NCBI GenBank assembly: GCA_964480735.1
Contig: CAYZQS010000002.1
Location: 1 to 64,000, forward strand
Direction of reading: 5' to 3'
Source: UBA5972 sp964480735
GTDB lineage: Bacteria; Pseudomonadota; Alphaproteobacteria; Rhodobacterales; Rhodobacteraceae
DNA: 64,000 bases
Under the pieces are notes generated by a model. That model was not told where the DNA came from. It was given only the letters and a program-made list of their open reading frames with translations, and did not search any database. Made by a program: the position numbers and the translations under genes. Below, one piece after another: positions 1 through 9,037 of the stretch (positions are counted from its first letter, which is position 1; each line of letters opens with the position of its first letter).

Positions 1-55
1 GAGCAGCGGAATCATAATCCGCGTGTCGGGGGTTCAAGTCCCTCTCCCGCTACCA
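1..55 (+). tRNA. tRNA with CAT anticodon, 3' part only (probably tRNA-Met)
   Basis: The window opens inside a tRNA. Visible are the end of the D stem, a five-pair anticodon stem (GCGGA/TCCGC) with loop ATCATAA giving anticodon CAT, a short variable loop, a T arm with the TTCAAGT loop, the acceptor 3' strand TCCCGCT, discriminator A and an encoded CCA ending at 55. CAT can belong to elongator Met or to the lysidine-modified Ile2 tRNA. The 5' half lies outside the window, so identity elements there cannot be checked. Elongator Met is preferred by general resemblance. Confidence 0.9.
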
Positions 56-348
56 AAGTCGCAAAGGTCCGAACCGGAGACATAGGTGCCAGATTGTACC
101 TAAGACATGGGTGACACCCTCGCGCCGAACGGGTTGTCGATTGTTTGCAGTGTTCTTTACTCCGGATGCAAGTTCTCGCAACGTTGTTCATTCGATCCTT
201 CTTTGAGAAACTGAATTTTACACAAACAAAAGCCATGTAAATAGAACCGACTGAACATGCACAGTGATGCCCGCCTTACCCGAAAAGGCAGAGAGGTTTT
301 GGTCTATCGGCCGCAAAGAGGCGATCACCCGCCAATGTTGCCCACGCG

Positions 349-606
349 ATGATTGGCCGGTCCTTTGTCGCCAATTTTGGTCTTCTGGCTTTCGGACCAC
401 TGACCGGGCAAATCATCTGGTATCTCGCGGTTGCCGGTTTCATGGGGGTCATTGGCGTGATCCGCGCATTTGGCATTCTGATTGACGGATATCACAAGGC
501 TCTTTTGGTGCGGCTTATCGCGGAAGTCACTTTCACGTTGGTTCTTTTGGTGGCTGATAATAAAACTGGGACCGGACGCGGTATCCCCGCCGCAAAGTCA
601 CTGTGA
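349..606 (+). CDS. possible small hydrophobic protein (85 residues), doubtful
   Basis: The frame encodes mostly Leu, Val, Ile, Phe and Gly over roughly residues 8-70, so it could form two or three membrane segments. The ATG has no recognisable ribosome binding site, and the frame stays open upstream to 268 without a better start. Its stop falls inside the hairpin at 585-614. It may be a remnant of a membrane protein gene or a chance frame. I do not recognise the family. Confidence 0.2.
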   Translation: MIGRSFVANFGLLAFGPLTGQIIWYLAVAGFMGVIGVIRAFGILIDGYHKALLVRLIAEVTFTLVLLVADNKTGTGRGIPAAKSL

Positions 607-614
607 CGGCGGGG
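585..614 (-). terminator. GC-rich hairpin downstream of the cox operon
   Basis: CCCCGCCG (585-592) pairs with CGGCGGGG (607-614), and the loop contains a further TCAC/GTGA pairing. It sits 15 bases past the coxM stop in the direction of cox transcription. No U-tract follows on either strand, so it may act as a weak bidirectional terminator or an mRNA 3'-end stabiliser. Confidence 0.45.
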
Positions 615-629
615 GTGGAAATTTCTTGG

Positions 630-1424
630 TCAGCAGGCCTTGACCGCGCGTTTTGCCAGAACCTTGATCAGGTTTGCGCGGTAGTCTGCGCTGCCGTGGA
701 TGTCGGACATCAGGCCTTCGCTGCCAACGATGGCCCCATCAGCCGAAGCAGCGGACCAGTCAGAGGCGAGGGCCGCTTCAAGGTCCGACTGACGGAACAC
801 GCCATCGTCGCCAGCGCCTGTGACAGCAACACGCGTTCCCTGCGCACCTTCTGCGACGCAAACGCCGACCAGCGCAAAGAGTGAAGCCGGTTGCCGGAAC
901 TTGACATAGGCTGCACGGGCTGGCGCGGAAACACTGACTGAGCAGATGACCTCATTCTCGTCCAGGGCGGTCGAAAACAGGCCGTCAAAGAAATCGTCGG
1001 CCGATATTTCGCGCTTGTTGGTTTTCACCGTTGCACCCATTGCCAAAAGACCGGCGGGGTAATCTGCTGCCGGATCATTATTGGCGATCGACCCGCCTAT
1101 GGTTCCGGCGTGCCGCACTGCGGGGTCGCCGATACCGCCGGCCAGGCCTGCAAGTGCGGGGCACAGCCTTTGAACATCGGCGTTTCCAGCCACTTCCGCG
1201 TGGGTAGTGGCTGCGCCAATGACAAGCGTATCGCCATCCACAGAGATGCCGCGCATGCCTTCAATCCCGCGAATATCAACCAAATCACTTGGCGAGGCCA
1301 AGTGCTGTTTCATGGTCGCCAGTAGAGTCTGGCCGCCCGCAAGCAATGCGCCTTCTTCGGCGCTGTTAAGTGCAGATACAGCATCGTCAATGCTGGCGGC
1401 TTTATGATATTTTGTCGGATACAT
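630..1424 (-). CDS. coxM: CO dehydrogenase-type medium (FAD) subunit CoxM
   Basis: This is the FAD-binding subunit of a xanthine oxidase-family molybdo-hydroxylase, passing electrons from the Fe/S subunit to an acceptor. The 264 residues match the family length. Two FAD-binding signatures are visible, AGGQT near residue 29 and TIGGS near residue 108. A strong ribosome site (AGGGGAGGAT) precedes the ATG. The gene is last in a minus-strand operon in the order S-L-M, which is typical of form II CO-dehydrogenase-like clusters (form I is usually M-S-L). The 14-base spacing to coxL implies co-transcription. The family is certain; CO as the substrate is not. Confidence 0.9.
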   Translation of the reverse strand: MYPTKYHKAASIDDAVSALNSAEEGALLAGGQTLLATMKQHLASPSDLVDIRGIEGMRGISVDGDTLVIGAATTHAEVAGNADVQRLCPALAGLAGGIGDPAVRHAGTIGGSIANNDPAADYPAGLLAMGATVKTNKREISADDFFDGLFSTALDENEVICSVSVSAPARAAYVKFRQPASLFALVGVCVAEGAQGTRVAVTGAGDDGVFRQSDLEAALASDWSAASADGAIVGSEGLMSDIHGSADYRANLIKVLAKRAVKAC

Positions 1425-1438
1425 TTTTCGATCCTCCC

Positions 1439-3781
1439 CTAATTCGCCGCTTGAATGGCGTTCCAGACAGCCTGCGGTGTTGCAGGCATGGCCAGATCGT
1501 TGGTGCCAATGGCGTCCGTTATGGCGTTGATGACCGCAGGCGGTGACCCGATCGCGCCTGCTTCACCGCACCCTTTCATGCCCAGTGGATTGTTCGGGCA
1601 GGTGGTCGAAGCATGGTGGACACTGTAATCTGGCAGGTCCGCTGCACGCGGCATGGCATAGTCCATATAAGAGCCGGTGATCAGTTGTCCGTCGTCGTCA
1701 TAAACGACCTGTTCCAACATGGCCTGGCCAATGCCCTGCGCGATGCCACCATGTACCTGACCCTCCACAATCATCGGGTTGATGATGGTGCCAAAGTCAT
1801 CTGATGCGGTGAATTGCACGATTTCGGTTGCACCTGTTTCGGGATCAATCTCGACTTCACAGATGTATGTTCCCGCCGGAAATGTGAAGTTCGCAGGATC
1901 ATAAAACGCGCCTTCCTTAAGGCCGGGTTCCATGTCGGGCGGCAGGTTGTGGGCCATATAGGCGGTAAGGCCAACTTCGTGCCATCCCATCGCCTTGTCT
2001 GTCCCGGCGACTTTTACCTCGCCGCCTTCGATGACGATGTCATCTTCAGAAGCTTCCAGCACATGGGCCGCGATTTTCTTCACTTTGGCTTCCACCTTGT
2101 CCATTGCCTTCACAATGGCAGACATGCCAACCGCGCCTGATCTGGAGCCGTATGTTCCCATGCCGAACTGAACTTTGTCAGTGTCACCATGCACGATCTG
2201 CACGTTTTCAATCGGCAAGTCGAACCGATCTGAAACGATTTGTGCAAATGTGGTTTCGTGGCCCTGCCCATGACTGTGTGAACCGGTGAGAACCTCGATA
2301 GAACCAACGGGGTTCACGCGAACTTCTGCGGATTCCCAAAGTCCAACGCCAGCGCCAAGTGAGCCAACAGCGGCTGAAGGAGCAATGCCGCAGGCTTCGA
2401 TGTAAGAAGAGTAACCAAGCCCACGAAGTTTGCCCCGGCTTTCGGCTTCGGCCTTGCGGGCGGCAAAACCGCTTACGTCAGCGGCCTGCATTGCCTGATC
2501 CAGATTGGCGTCGAAATCTCCTGCATCATAAGCCATGATAACTGGTGTCTGATGCGGGAACTCCCGAACAAAATTCGCCCGGCGCAACTCTGCCGGGTCT
2601 TTGCCCATTTCGCGCGCCGCCTGTTCCATCACCCGTTCAATCAAATAGCACGCTTCAGGTCGCCCGGCACCCCGGTAGGCATCAACGGGTACCGTGTTGG
2701 TATAAACACCCCGCACGTTGGCGTAGATGTTTGCAATATTGTACTGACCCGAAAGTAGCGTTGCGTACAGATAAGTCGGCACCGCTGAAGAAAACAGGCT
2801 CATATAGGCACCGAAATTTGCGATGGTATCAACTTTGAAGCCAACGATTTTGCCATCCGCGTCAAAACCCATTTCAGCGGTGGAAACATGATCACGCCCG
2901 TGCGCGTCTGTCATGAAGGCTTCGGATCGGTCTGCAGTCCATTTAACCGACCGGTTTGTCTTCATGGATGCCCAAAGGCACGAGACCTCTTCCGGGTAAA
3001 TGAAGATTTTTGATCCAAAGCCACCCCCTACGTCCGGTGCGATCACCCGAAGTTTGTTTTCGGGTGCGACCTGAATAAACGCTGACATGACCAGCCGCGC
3101 CACATGCGGGTTTTGGCTGGTTGTATAAAGCGTATAATGTTCTTCGGCATCGTCGTAGGTTGCGACCGCCGAACGTGGTTCGATTGCGTTGGGGGCCAAC
3201 CGGTTGTTGGTTAACGCAATTTTGGTTGTATGCGCGGCACCCGCAAGGGCCGCATCTGTGGCAGCTTCCTCTCCAAGACCAAAATCATAGATCAGATTGC
3301 CCGGTGCATTTTCGTGCAACTGCGGTGAAGATGGGTCCAGCGCTTTGTCCGTTGCCGCAACAGCTGGTAAAACCGCATAGTCAACTTCCACCGCCTCTGC
3401 CGCAACGCGGGCTGCGGCTTGTGTTTCAGCTATTACCACGGCAACCGCGTCACCCACATAGCGGACATTTCCGTCTGCCAGAGGGCGCCATGCACCCATG
3501 TTCATGCCACTGCCGTCCTTTGATGTTACGGCCCAGCCACAAATAAGGTTGCCAATGCCATCAGCCGTCATCTGCTGACCGTCAAGAACATCAATCACGC
3601 CGTCCATCGCCAATGCAGCCGAGGCATCGATGCCGTTCACAGTCGCATGTGCATGAGGTGATCGAACAAATGCGGCGTAGGCCTGATTGTCGTTGCGAAT
3701 ATCGTCGGTGTATTTGCCCTTTCCGGTAATAAAGCGTTTGTCTTCTTTCCGGGTTACGCGGGCGCCAATTCCAGTACTCAT
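1439..3781 (-). CDS. coxL: Form II CO dehydrogenase-like large molybdenum subunit CoxL
   Basis: This is the catalytic Mo-pterin subunit of the aerobic CO dehydrogenase/xanthine oxidase family, 780 residues and full length. The active-site loop reads AYRGAGR at residues 368-374. Genuine CO-oxidising form I enzymes carry AYRCSFR with the Cu-binding Cys, so this is a form II protein whose physiological substrate is unsettled. Other family marks are the glycine-rich GGGFGSK near 252 and the C-terminal GCGEAGAIG segment that carries the catalytic Glu. GGGAGGA precedes the ATG. It lies between coxS and coxM with short spacers and is part of the same transcript. Confidence 0.93.
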   Translation of the reverse strand: MSTGIGARVTRKEDKRFITGKGKYTDDIRNDNQAYAAFVRSPHAHATVNGIDASAALAMDGVIDVLDGQQMTADGIGNLICGWAVTSKDGSGMNMGAWRPLADGNVRYVGDAVAVVIAETQAAARVAAEAVEVDYAVLPAVAATDKALDPSSPQLHENAPGNLIYDFGLGEEAATDAALAGAAHTTKIALTNNRLAPNAIEPRSAVATYDDAEEHYTLYTTSQNPHVARLVMSAFIQVAPENKLRVIAPDVGGGFGSKIFIYPEEVSCLWASMKTNRSVKWTADRSEAFMTDAHGRDHVSTAEMGFDADGKIVGFKVDTIANFGAYMSLFSSAVPTYLYATLLSGQYNIANIYANVRGVYTNTVPVDAYRGAGRPEACYLIERVMEQAAREMGKDPAELRRANFVREFPHQTPVIMAYDAGDFDANLDQAMQAADVSGFAARKAEAESRGKLRGLGYSSYIEACGIAPSAAVGSLGAGVGLWESAEVRVNPVGSIEVLTGSHSHGQGHETTFAQIVSDRFDLPIENVQIVHGDTDKVQFGMGTYGSRSGAVGMSAIVKAMDKVEAKVKKIAAHVLEASEDDIVIEGGEVKVAGTDKAMGWHEVGLTAYMAHNLPPDMEPGLKEGAFYDPANFTFPAGTYICEVEIDPETGATEIVQFTASDDFGTIINPMIVEGQVHGGIAQGIGQAMLEQVVYDDDGQLITGSYMDYAMPRAADLPDYSVHHASTTCPNNPLGMKGCGEAGAIGSPPAVINAITDAIGTNDLAMPATPQAVWNAIQAAN

Positions 3782-3800
3782 TTTCTAATCCTCCCTCAGC

Positions 3801-4271
3801 CTACATCTTCGAGGCGGCAGCTTCGACCGCTCTGACGATATTGTTGTAGCCGGTGCAGCGGCAGATATTGCCTTCCAGCTCGTTTCGGATATCCGCTGAC
3901 GTCAGATCCTTTCCGGCGGCCTTGTAACGGTTCACCATATCAACCGAAGTCATGATCATGCCCGGCGTACAAAACCCGCATTGCAAGCCATGATTTTCGG
4001 TGAAGGCTTGCTGCATTGGGTGCAACTCGCCGTTGGCCAGGCCTTCGATCGTCGTGACCTCAGCGCCTTCCAGGGATACGGCCAACGTTGAACAGGATTT
4101 GACCGCTTTACCGTTGACATGCACGACACATGCGCCGCATTGGCTGGTGTCGCAACCCACGTGAGTGCCTGTAAGGCGCAAGTTCTCTCGCAGGAACTCT
4201 GATAAAAGCGTTTCATCCGGGACATCCCGGTTGACGGCTTTGCCGTTCACTTTCATGCTAATGCTGGTCAT
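3801..4271 (-). CDS. coxS: CO dehydrogenase-type small 2Fe-2S subunit CoxS
   Basis: This two-cluster ferredoxin-like subunit links the Mo and FAD subunits of the hydroxylase. It has 156 residues. The plant-type N-terminal cluster uses Cys40, Cys45, Cys48 and Cys60. The C-terminal four-helix cluster uses Cys98, Cys101, Cys137 and Cys139 (CGFC and CRC). The ATG at 4271 follows a GGGGGAG ribosome site. The first gene of the S-L-M core, it lies downstream of coxG. Confidence 0.95.
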   Translation of the reverse strand: MTSISMKVNGKAVNRDVPDETLLSEFLRENLRLTGTHVGCDTSQCGACVVHVNGKAVKSCSTLAVSLEGAEVTTIEGLANGELHPMQQAFTENHGLQCGFCTPGMIMTSVDMVNRYKAAGKDLTSADIRNELEGNICRCTGYNNIVRAVEAAASKM

Positions 4272-4318
4272 ATTTCTCCCCCTTGAAAGCGGTATATACT
4301 GTCCGCGTCTATGTTGAA

Positions 4319-4786
4319 TTATGGTTGCTCGTTTTCCGGTCGATTAATAGTTGTTAAGTGCCCGTGAAAATTGTCAAAGAACTTTGTCGCGATTTTCTTG
4401 GCGGAGGCATCAATCAGACGGCTGCCCAATCTGGCAAGTTTTCCACCAACCTGCGCCCTGGCGGCAAATTCAAGCAACGTCTCTCCGTTGGTTTCTGTTA
4501 GCGTCACATCAGCGCCACCTTTTGCAAATCCCGCGACGCCACCCTGGCCTTCCCCTTTGATCGTGTAACTTGCTGGCGCATCAATGTTCAGAAGTTCGAT
4601 AGCGCCTTTGAATTTTGCTTTCACCGGGCCAATCTTCTGAACCACATTTGCCGTCATGGTCGTTTCCGAGGTTTTCTCGATTTCCTGACATCCGGGGATG
4701 CAGACCTTTAAGACGTCCACATCGTTTAACGCAGCCCAAACGGTCTCTCGAGAAGCGCCGATACGATAGCTCCCCGTCATATCCAT
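4319..4786 (-). CDS. coxG: CoxG-like SRPBCC domain protein
   Basis: A 155-residue protein of the CoxG branch of the SRPBCC (START-like) superfamily. Family hallmarks are an N-terminal segment with RETVWAALND, a PGCQEIE segment, and a Gly/Ala-rich stretch ending in a conserved region before FFDNF. In characterised cox clusters CoxG helps recruit the enzyme to the membrane. Here it sits between coxE and coxS, as expected for an accessory role. The ATG has only a weak ribosome site, so its level may depend on translation from upstream. Confidence 0.82.
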   Translation of the reverse strand: MDMTGSYRIGASRETVWAALNDVDVLKVCIPGCQEIEKTSETTMTANVVQKIGPVKAKFKGAIELLNIDAPASYTIKGEGQGGVAGFAKGGADVTLTETNGETLLEFAARAQVGGKLARLGSRLIDASAKKIATKFFDNFHGHLTTINRPENEQP

Positions 4787-4868
4787 TACAAAGAATCTTC
4801 AACAATTTGGTGCATTGCGTCGGATCATACTTGGAGAAATGCCTAAGGCAAGCTTTTTGACTTTTTGA

Positions 4869-6098
4869 TCAGTTTTTCGTCAACAGTTCCAAAAACCGCT
4901 GTTTGTCGCCGCCGCTTTCAAAAGCCGCGCCAAGATCCGCAAGACTGTCAAGCGAGTGGCATGCATGAAAGCTGTCGACAACCGGAAGAAGAGTGCGGAT
5001 GCCGCCCGCTTTGGGTAAAAACCCCTCAAACCGCAACAGGGGATTTAGCCATATCAATCTTTTGCATGCACGACCAAGCCGCGCGGCTTCTGTCTGCAGC
5101 ACAGTATTGTCGCCCCGCTCCAGACCGTCGGTAATAAGTAAAACCGCCGCCCCTTGACCCAACACCCGACGCGACCAATCGCGATTGAACCGGAATAATG
5201 CTTCACCAATCCGGGTTCCACCCTGCCAATCCGGTGCGTCTCGACCTACTGCTTCAAGTGCGCAGTCCGCGTCGCGTTGCGCCAGCGCACGACTAACATT
5301 TGTAAGTCTGGTGCCAAAAGTAAACGCATGGACTTTGCCCCATCCTGATGATGGTGCCCACGTCAAGGTATGCAGGAACAGCATCATCATGCGTGCATAA
5401 GTCGACATTGAACCGGATATATCGCAAAGCACCACCAGATTGGGCGGTCTTAGCTTTGGCCTTTTCAGAACCAACCGGTCAATTTCACCACCTTTGCGCA
5501 AAGACCGCCTTAGCATAGCATGCGCATCCGGTCGACTTCCGGTTTGGGACGGCCGGTATCTGCGGGTGCGCAATAGTTTGACCGGCAACTGCAGCGTGCG
5601 GATCAGTTTTACGGCGTCGGCTTGCTCTGACACGCTCATTTGTTCAAAGTCTTTCGCTCTCAGCACTTCGTTTTCTGACCAGCTTAGCGCAGCGTCGACA
5701 TCAATTGATTCACGTTCGGGTCTTTCGTCATTTATCTGGTTATCCTGCCACATTGCCTCGGACGCACGCTTTTCCGCGGCTTTGGGCGCTGGCGTCTGCT
5801 GACCGACTGTTTGCATCAGCGGCAGCATCGAGCGCACCATGCGTTCCAAGAATTCAGGATCACGCCAGTACAGCTGAAAGACCTGGTGAAACACTTCCAG
5901 GTTTTCCGGACGTGAAACCAAGGTTGCCCTCAGCGCGTAGTAAAAGTCTGGACGTTGGGTAAATCCGGCGGCTGCGACAGCAGAGATTGCACTTTCAAGT
6001 TGGGACGTGCCAATTTTTATCCCGGCCTTGCGCAGTGCGCGAACGAAATGAACGATATTTTCGACAAGTTTTCCATTAACATCGGTCAACGCCCGCAT
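4869..6098 (-). CDS. coxE: CoxE-like VWA-domain metal-centre maturation protein
   Basis: About 409 residues. A helical N-terminal region is followed by a von Willebrand A domain with a MIDAS motif DISGSMS near residues 226-232. CoxE acts with the AAA+ ATPase CoxD in maturing the active site of CO dehydrogenase in Oligotropha-type systems; this role is taken from the family. I chose the ATG at 6098 because it starts five bases past the coxD stop and gives the usual N-terminus. A longer TTG start at 6140 would overlap coxD by 38 bases. No strong ribosome site is visible at either, which suggests translational coupling to coxD. Confidence 0.82.
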   Translation of the reverse strand: MRALTDVNGKLVENIVHFVRALRKAGIKIGTSQLESAISAVAAAGFTQRPDFYYALRATLVSRPENLEVFHQVFQLYWRDPEFLERMVRSMLPLMQTVGQQTPAPKAAEKRASEAMWQDNQINDERPERESIDVDAALSWSENEVLRAKDFEQMSVSEQADAVKLIRTLQLPVKLLRTRRYRPSQTGSRPDAHAMLRRSLRKGGEIDRLVLKRPKLRPPNLVVLCDISGSMSTYARMMMLFLHTLTWAPSSGWGKVHAFTFGTRLTNVSRALAQRDADCALEAVGRDAPDWQGGTRIGEALFRFNRDWSRRVLGQGAAVLLITDGLERGDNTVLQTEAARLGRACKRLIWLNPLLRFEGFLPKAGGIRTLLPVVDSFHACHSLDSLADLGAAFESGGDKQRFLELLTKN

Positions 6099-6102
6099 GG
6101 CG

Positions 6103-7017
6103 CTATGACGCTTGGGCAAGATGCGAGCGTGCCTCGTCAAGGATGCGCGTCACCTCTGAGCCATTGATCCTTGAAATGTCGTCCTGATACTTCAAAAGCG
6201 CGCCCAATGTATCGGATATCACATCAGGCGATAACGCCACGGCATCAAGGGCAACCAGACAGCGTGCCCAATCAATGGTTTCGGCGACACCTGGATTTTT
6301 AAACAAATCCTCATCGCGCAACGCTTGAACAAAAGAAACAATCTCTGTGGAAAGAGTGGCTGCGCACCCGGGCACTCTGGCGCACAGCACGGCCAATTCA
6401 CGTTCAAAATCAGGGTAGTCAACCCAATGGTAAAGGCAGCGCCTTTTCAAGGCATCATGAACCTCGCGCGTTCTATTTGAGGTCAGGATGACGATTGGCG
6501 GTTCTTCTGCCGATACTGTCCCGATTTCAGGAATAGTTACCTGATAGTCTGAAAGAGCTTCCAACAGGAACGCCTCAAACGGTTCATCCGTGCGGTCGAC
6601 TTCATCAATCAGTAAAATGGGCGGGCCTTCTGCCTGCGGCTCCATCGCCTGAAGAAGTGGGCGCGGGATTAGGAATTCCTGTGAAAACAGTTCCGCCTGT
6701 AAATCTTCACGGCTGGCACCGCCGGAAGCCTCTGCTGTTCTTATGGCAATCATCTGCGCAGAAAAATTCCACTCATAAATTGCTGATGCCGCATCAAGAC
6801 CCTCATAGCATTGAAGACGGATAAGCCGCCGCCCAAGGGTGGCAGCCAGTGCCTTTGCTATTTCAGTTTTTCCAACACCGGCCTCGCCCTCCAGGAAAAG
6901 GGGCTTGCCAAGTTTAAGCGCCAGAAACACAACCGTTCCCAGATCGCGACCGCAAATGTAATCTTCCGCAGACAGCGCGGTGATGGTATCGTCAATGGTT
7001 TTCGGCAGGTTGACCAT
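6103..7017 (-). CDS. coxD: CoxD-like MoxR-type AAA+ ATPase
   Basis: A 304-residue AAA+ ATPase with Walker A GEAGVGKT at residues 44-51 and Walker B ILLIDEVDR at 134-142, matching CoxD/MoxR chaperone ATPases. In the family it works with CoxE to insert or reorganise the metal centre of the hydroxylase. The ATG at 7017 is preceded by AGGG at a good distance; the frame runs further upstream but without a sensible start. It is the first gene of the minus-strand cox operon. The 128 bases up to the divergent XdhC-like gene must carry both promoters. Confidence 0.87.
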   Translation of the reverse strand: MVNLPKTIDDTITALSAEDYICGRDLGTVVFLALKLGKPLFLEGEAGVGKTEIAKALAATLGRRLIRLQCYEGLDAASAIYEWNFSAQMIAIRTAEASGGASREDLQAELFSQEFLIPRPLLQAMEPQAEGPPILLIDEVDRTDEPFEAFLLEALSDYQVTIPEIGTVSAEEPPIVILTSNRTREVHDALKRRCLYHWVDYPDFERELAVLCARVPGCAATLSTEIVSFVQALRDEDLFKNPGVAETIDWARCLVALDAVALSPDVISDTLGALLKYQDDISRINGSEVTRILDEARSHLAQAS

Positions 7018-7145
7018 TTCAAAGCCCTGGTTGCAGAGATTGCTACTATTAAAACATCGGCGCACTGTCCTGTCCACGCGAGAAAAGGTTGCAGTCCAAA
7101 ACCATGATACTATGTTCACACGAAACAAATGAAAGAACAGGCTGA

Positions 7146-8072
7146 ATGGCCGTTTTTACCCTGGACGCAAGCACAGTAATCGAACCCATCCGGCAGTTGA
7201 CAAATTCTGGCCAACCGGGCGTTCTGGCGATTATCACTGATATCTCCGGCCCGTCCTATCGCCCGCTTGGCGCAATGATGACTGTATTTTCCGACGGCAC
7301 GCACGTCGGCACTTTATCTTCCGGATGCGTGGAATCCGACATCGCGCTGCACGCAATCGAAACGTTAAAGGAAGGCCAACCCAAGACGCTTCTTTATGGC
7401 ACCGGATCACCCTACGTCGACATTCAGCTTCCCTGCGGTGGGGGTCTTGAGATATCGCTTTTTCCGCAACCGGATCAAAGTGTTTTACAAAAGGTTTGCC
7501 GGCTCCATGCGGCACGGAAGACCACGACCCTGGCGGTCGACCGCAACACCGGGGCTGTTTCGGTCGCGGCTGCAGGCGTGACTGGATCCAACGGATCAAC
7601 ATTCAATATCCGGATTGAACCTGAACTCTGTTTCTATGTCTTTGGAAAGGGGCCGGAAGCCACCACTTTTGCCGGGTTGGTGCAATCCGCTGGCTATCCA
7701 AACCTGTTGCTATCCCCGGATCAGGATACGCTGGACATTGCAAAGCAAGCCGGGGGGCAGACAAGACACCTTACGTCTGCACATTTTCCCGATGATCTTG
7801 AACCCGACGCCTACTCGGCAATTCTGTTATTTTTTCATGATCACGAATGGGAACCGCCCATTCTTTGCCGGGCAGTTGGGACTGATGCATTTTACATTGG
7901 CGTGCAGGGAAGCCAACGCGCCGCAGACTCCCGGAAACTGGAATTGGAGGCGCTGGGTGTAAGCGAAACTGATCGGGCGAAAATCAAGGGTCCGATCGGT
8001 CTCATTCCATCGGTTCGGGATGCACGCAAGCTGGCGGTCAGCGTTTTGGCTGAAGTTTTGAACGAAAGTTAG
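7146..8072 (+). CDS. XdhC/CoxI-family molybdenum-cofactor maturation protein
   Basis: A 308-residue protein with an N-terminal XdhC/CoxI domain (GPSYRPLGAMM, SSGCVESDI, LPCGGGLEI) and a C-terminal Rossmann-like XdhC domain (FGKGPEATTFAGL). Family members bind Mo-cofactor and assist its sulfuration and insertion into xanthine oxidase-type enzymes. It is transcribed away from coxD and most likely serves the adjacent CoxSLM. Whether it corresponds to CoxF or CoxI in Oligotropha cannot be decided here. Confidence 0.85.
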   Translation: MAVFTLDASTVIEPIRQLTNSGQPGVLAIITDISGPSYRPLGAMMTVFSDGTHVGTLSSGCVESDIALHAIETLKEGQPKTLLYGTGSPYVDIQLPCGGGLEISLFPQPDQSVLQKVCRLHAARKTTTLAVDRNTGAVSVAAAGVTGSNGSTFNIRIEPELCFYVFGKGPEATTFAGLVQSAGYPNLLLSPDQDTLDIAKQAGGQTRHLTSAHFPDDLEPDAYSAILLFFHDHEWEPPILCRAVGTDAFYIGVQGSQRAADSRKLELEALGVSETDRAKIKGPIGLIPSVRDARKLAVSVLAEVLNES

Positions 8073-8533
8073 CTTTTTCCACAACGAACCCGCCCACTCA
8101 TCAACTCTGCGCCTCAAATTCAAAACCAGCGCGATTGGTTCCCCATTGCGCAGTAAATGGAGTGTCTGACGTCAGCACGCGTTGGACAGAATTGGATATT
8201 TGGCTAAAACAGTATTTCAGGTTCATCGAAACTGATATTGAGTGACGATGAGACAAGAATCCGGACCATCAAAAGCCGCCGTTGGCAAAGCTGTAAAGGG
8301 AATTCTGCGCAACACCCGCAGATATTACTTAGCCAAGCAAAAAATCCGTGTGGTGGCGGCAGGTTTGGGAGGGGCGGAAAGTGTCATCGCTCTTTACCGC
8401 CGGGACGTGCGCTTAAACGCAAAACGCCCTAAGTCATTGAAAGTAAACAAGGTTACGCGGTGTCATAATCCGCGCATAAACGGACCCACAAAGGTCACAC
8501 CGCACTGATGGATCCGGTCACAATACTGACGGA
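8073..8533. other. spacer with transposase debris
   Basis: Between the XdhC-like gene and the converging TIGR02444 gene there is no intact gene. The centre holds a decayed transposase fragment (8248-8406). No clear terminal inverted repeats or target duplication are visible. Confidence 0.5.
8248..8406 (+). pseudogene. remnant of an IS3-family transposase OrfA
   Basis: About 53 codons resemble the start of IS3/IS911-type OrfA proteins common in Rhodobacteraceae: MRQESGPSKA at the start, then a basic helix and a KIRVVAAGLGGAESVIALYR stretch that parallels the usual EKIRIVLEGLRGE-SIAELCR helix-turn-helix. Several otherwise conserved residues are changed and similarity stops after RRD, with no OrfB following. 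It is read as the footprint of an old insertion. Similarity is judged from memory of the family. Confidence 0.6.
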
Positions 8534-9037
8534 TTAGATTGCAAGGCAGGCAAGGCGGCAAATTTCGCCTTGGCACTGGTCCAACACCGGAAGCAGGATG
8601 CGCACGTTGTCGATCATCGCCTGTTTTTGATCACTTGAACTTTCAAAATTCACAGCACCGGAAAGTTCGAACAACACTGCCTGCTCAACCTGCTCTGCTC
8701 GCAATTCAAGGTCTTTGATGGCATTTCTGATAGGGTCGGTCGTGCCGGCGGGTGTATCTTTCACAGGTATGAAACCTTCCCGACTTTGTCGAAGCGGAGC
8801 AATAACGTTGCCGCGCCAGTCGCTGATTTTTGCTATAATTTCGTCGGCAGTGATGGCATCGCGGATGGTTTTCCCGGTATCGCCAAGCCAAAAACCGTAC
8901 AACAAAAGGTTGATGTCAATCCCATATTCTTTTTGCAAATTCAGACATGTTGCAGAAAAATCGCCCCGGCCATACCGATCAATCGAGAATTTCCAAAACG
9001 CATTATCAAGCGAAAAACTTTCCCAAATGGAACTCAT
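8534..9037 (-). CDS. TIGR02444-family protein of unknown function
   Basis: A 167-residue helical protein. The N-terminus (FWKFSIDRYGR, then GIDINLLLYGFWLG) matches the TIGR02444/DUF2390 family, which is widespread in proteobacteria but has no established function. The start overlaps the UbiX-like stop by one base (ATGA), so it is translated with the decarboxylase operon. No signal peptide or metal motif is seen. Confidence 0.75.
   Translation of the reverse strand: MSSIWESFSLDNAFWKFSIDRYGRGDFSATCLNLQKEYGIDINLLLYGFWLGDTGKTIRDAITADEIIAKISDWRGNVIAPLRQSREGFIPVKDTPAGTTDPIRNAIKDLELRAEQVEQAVLFELSGAVNFESSSDQKQAMIDNVRILLPVLDQCQGEICRLACLAI

Larger units (their letters stand above)
56..629. other. tRNA to coxM spacer without a convincing gene
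   Basis: This 574-base stretch lies between the tRNA and the end of the cox operon. It holds one weak hydrophobic open frame (349-606) and a GC-rich hairpin (585-614). I searched for a second copy of the tRNA 3' end that would mark an integrated element and saw none nearby. Confidence 0.5.

Noticed and set aside
12..236. Minus-strand frame covering the tRNA
   Set aside because: Its C-terminal end is the well-known spurious translation of antisense tRNA, and there is no ribosome site.
8455..8480. A stretch resembling the anticodon arm of the tRNA at position 1 (shared CATAATCCGCG)
   Set aside because: Only about 11 bases match exactly and no T arm or acceptor follows, so it is neither a tRNA nor a convincing integration site repeat.
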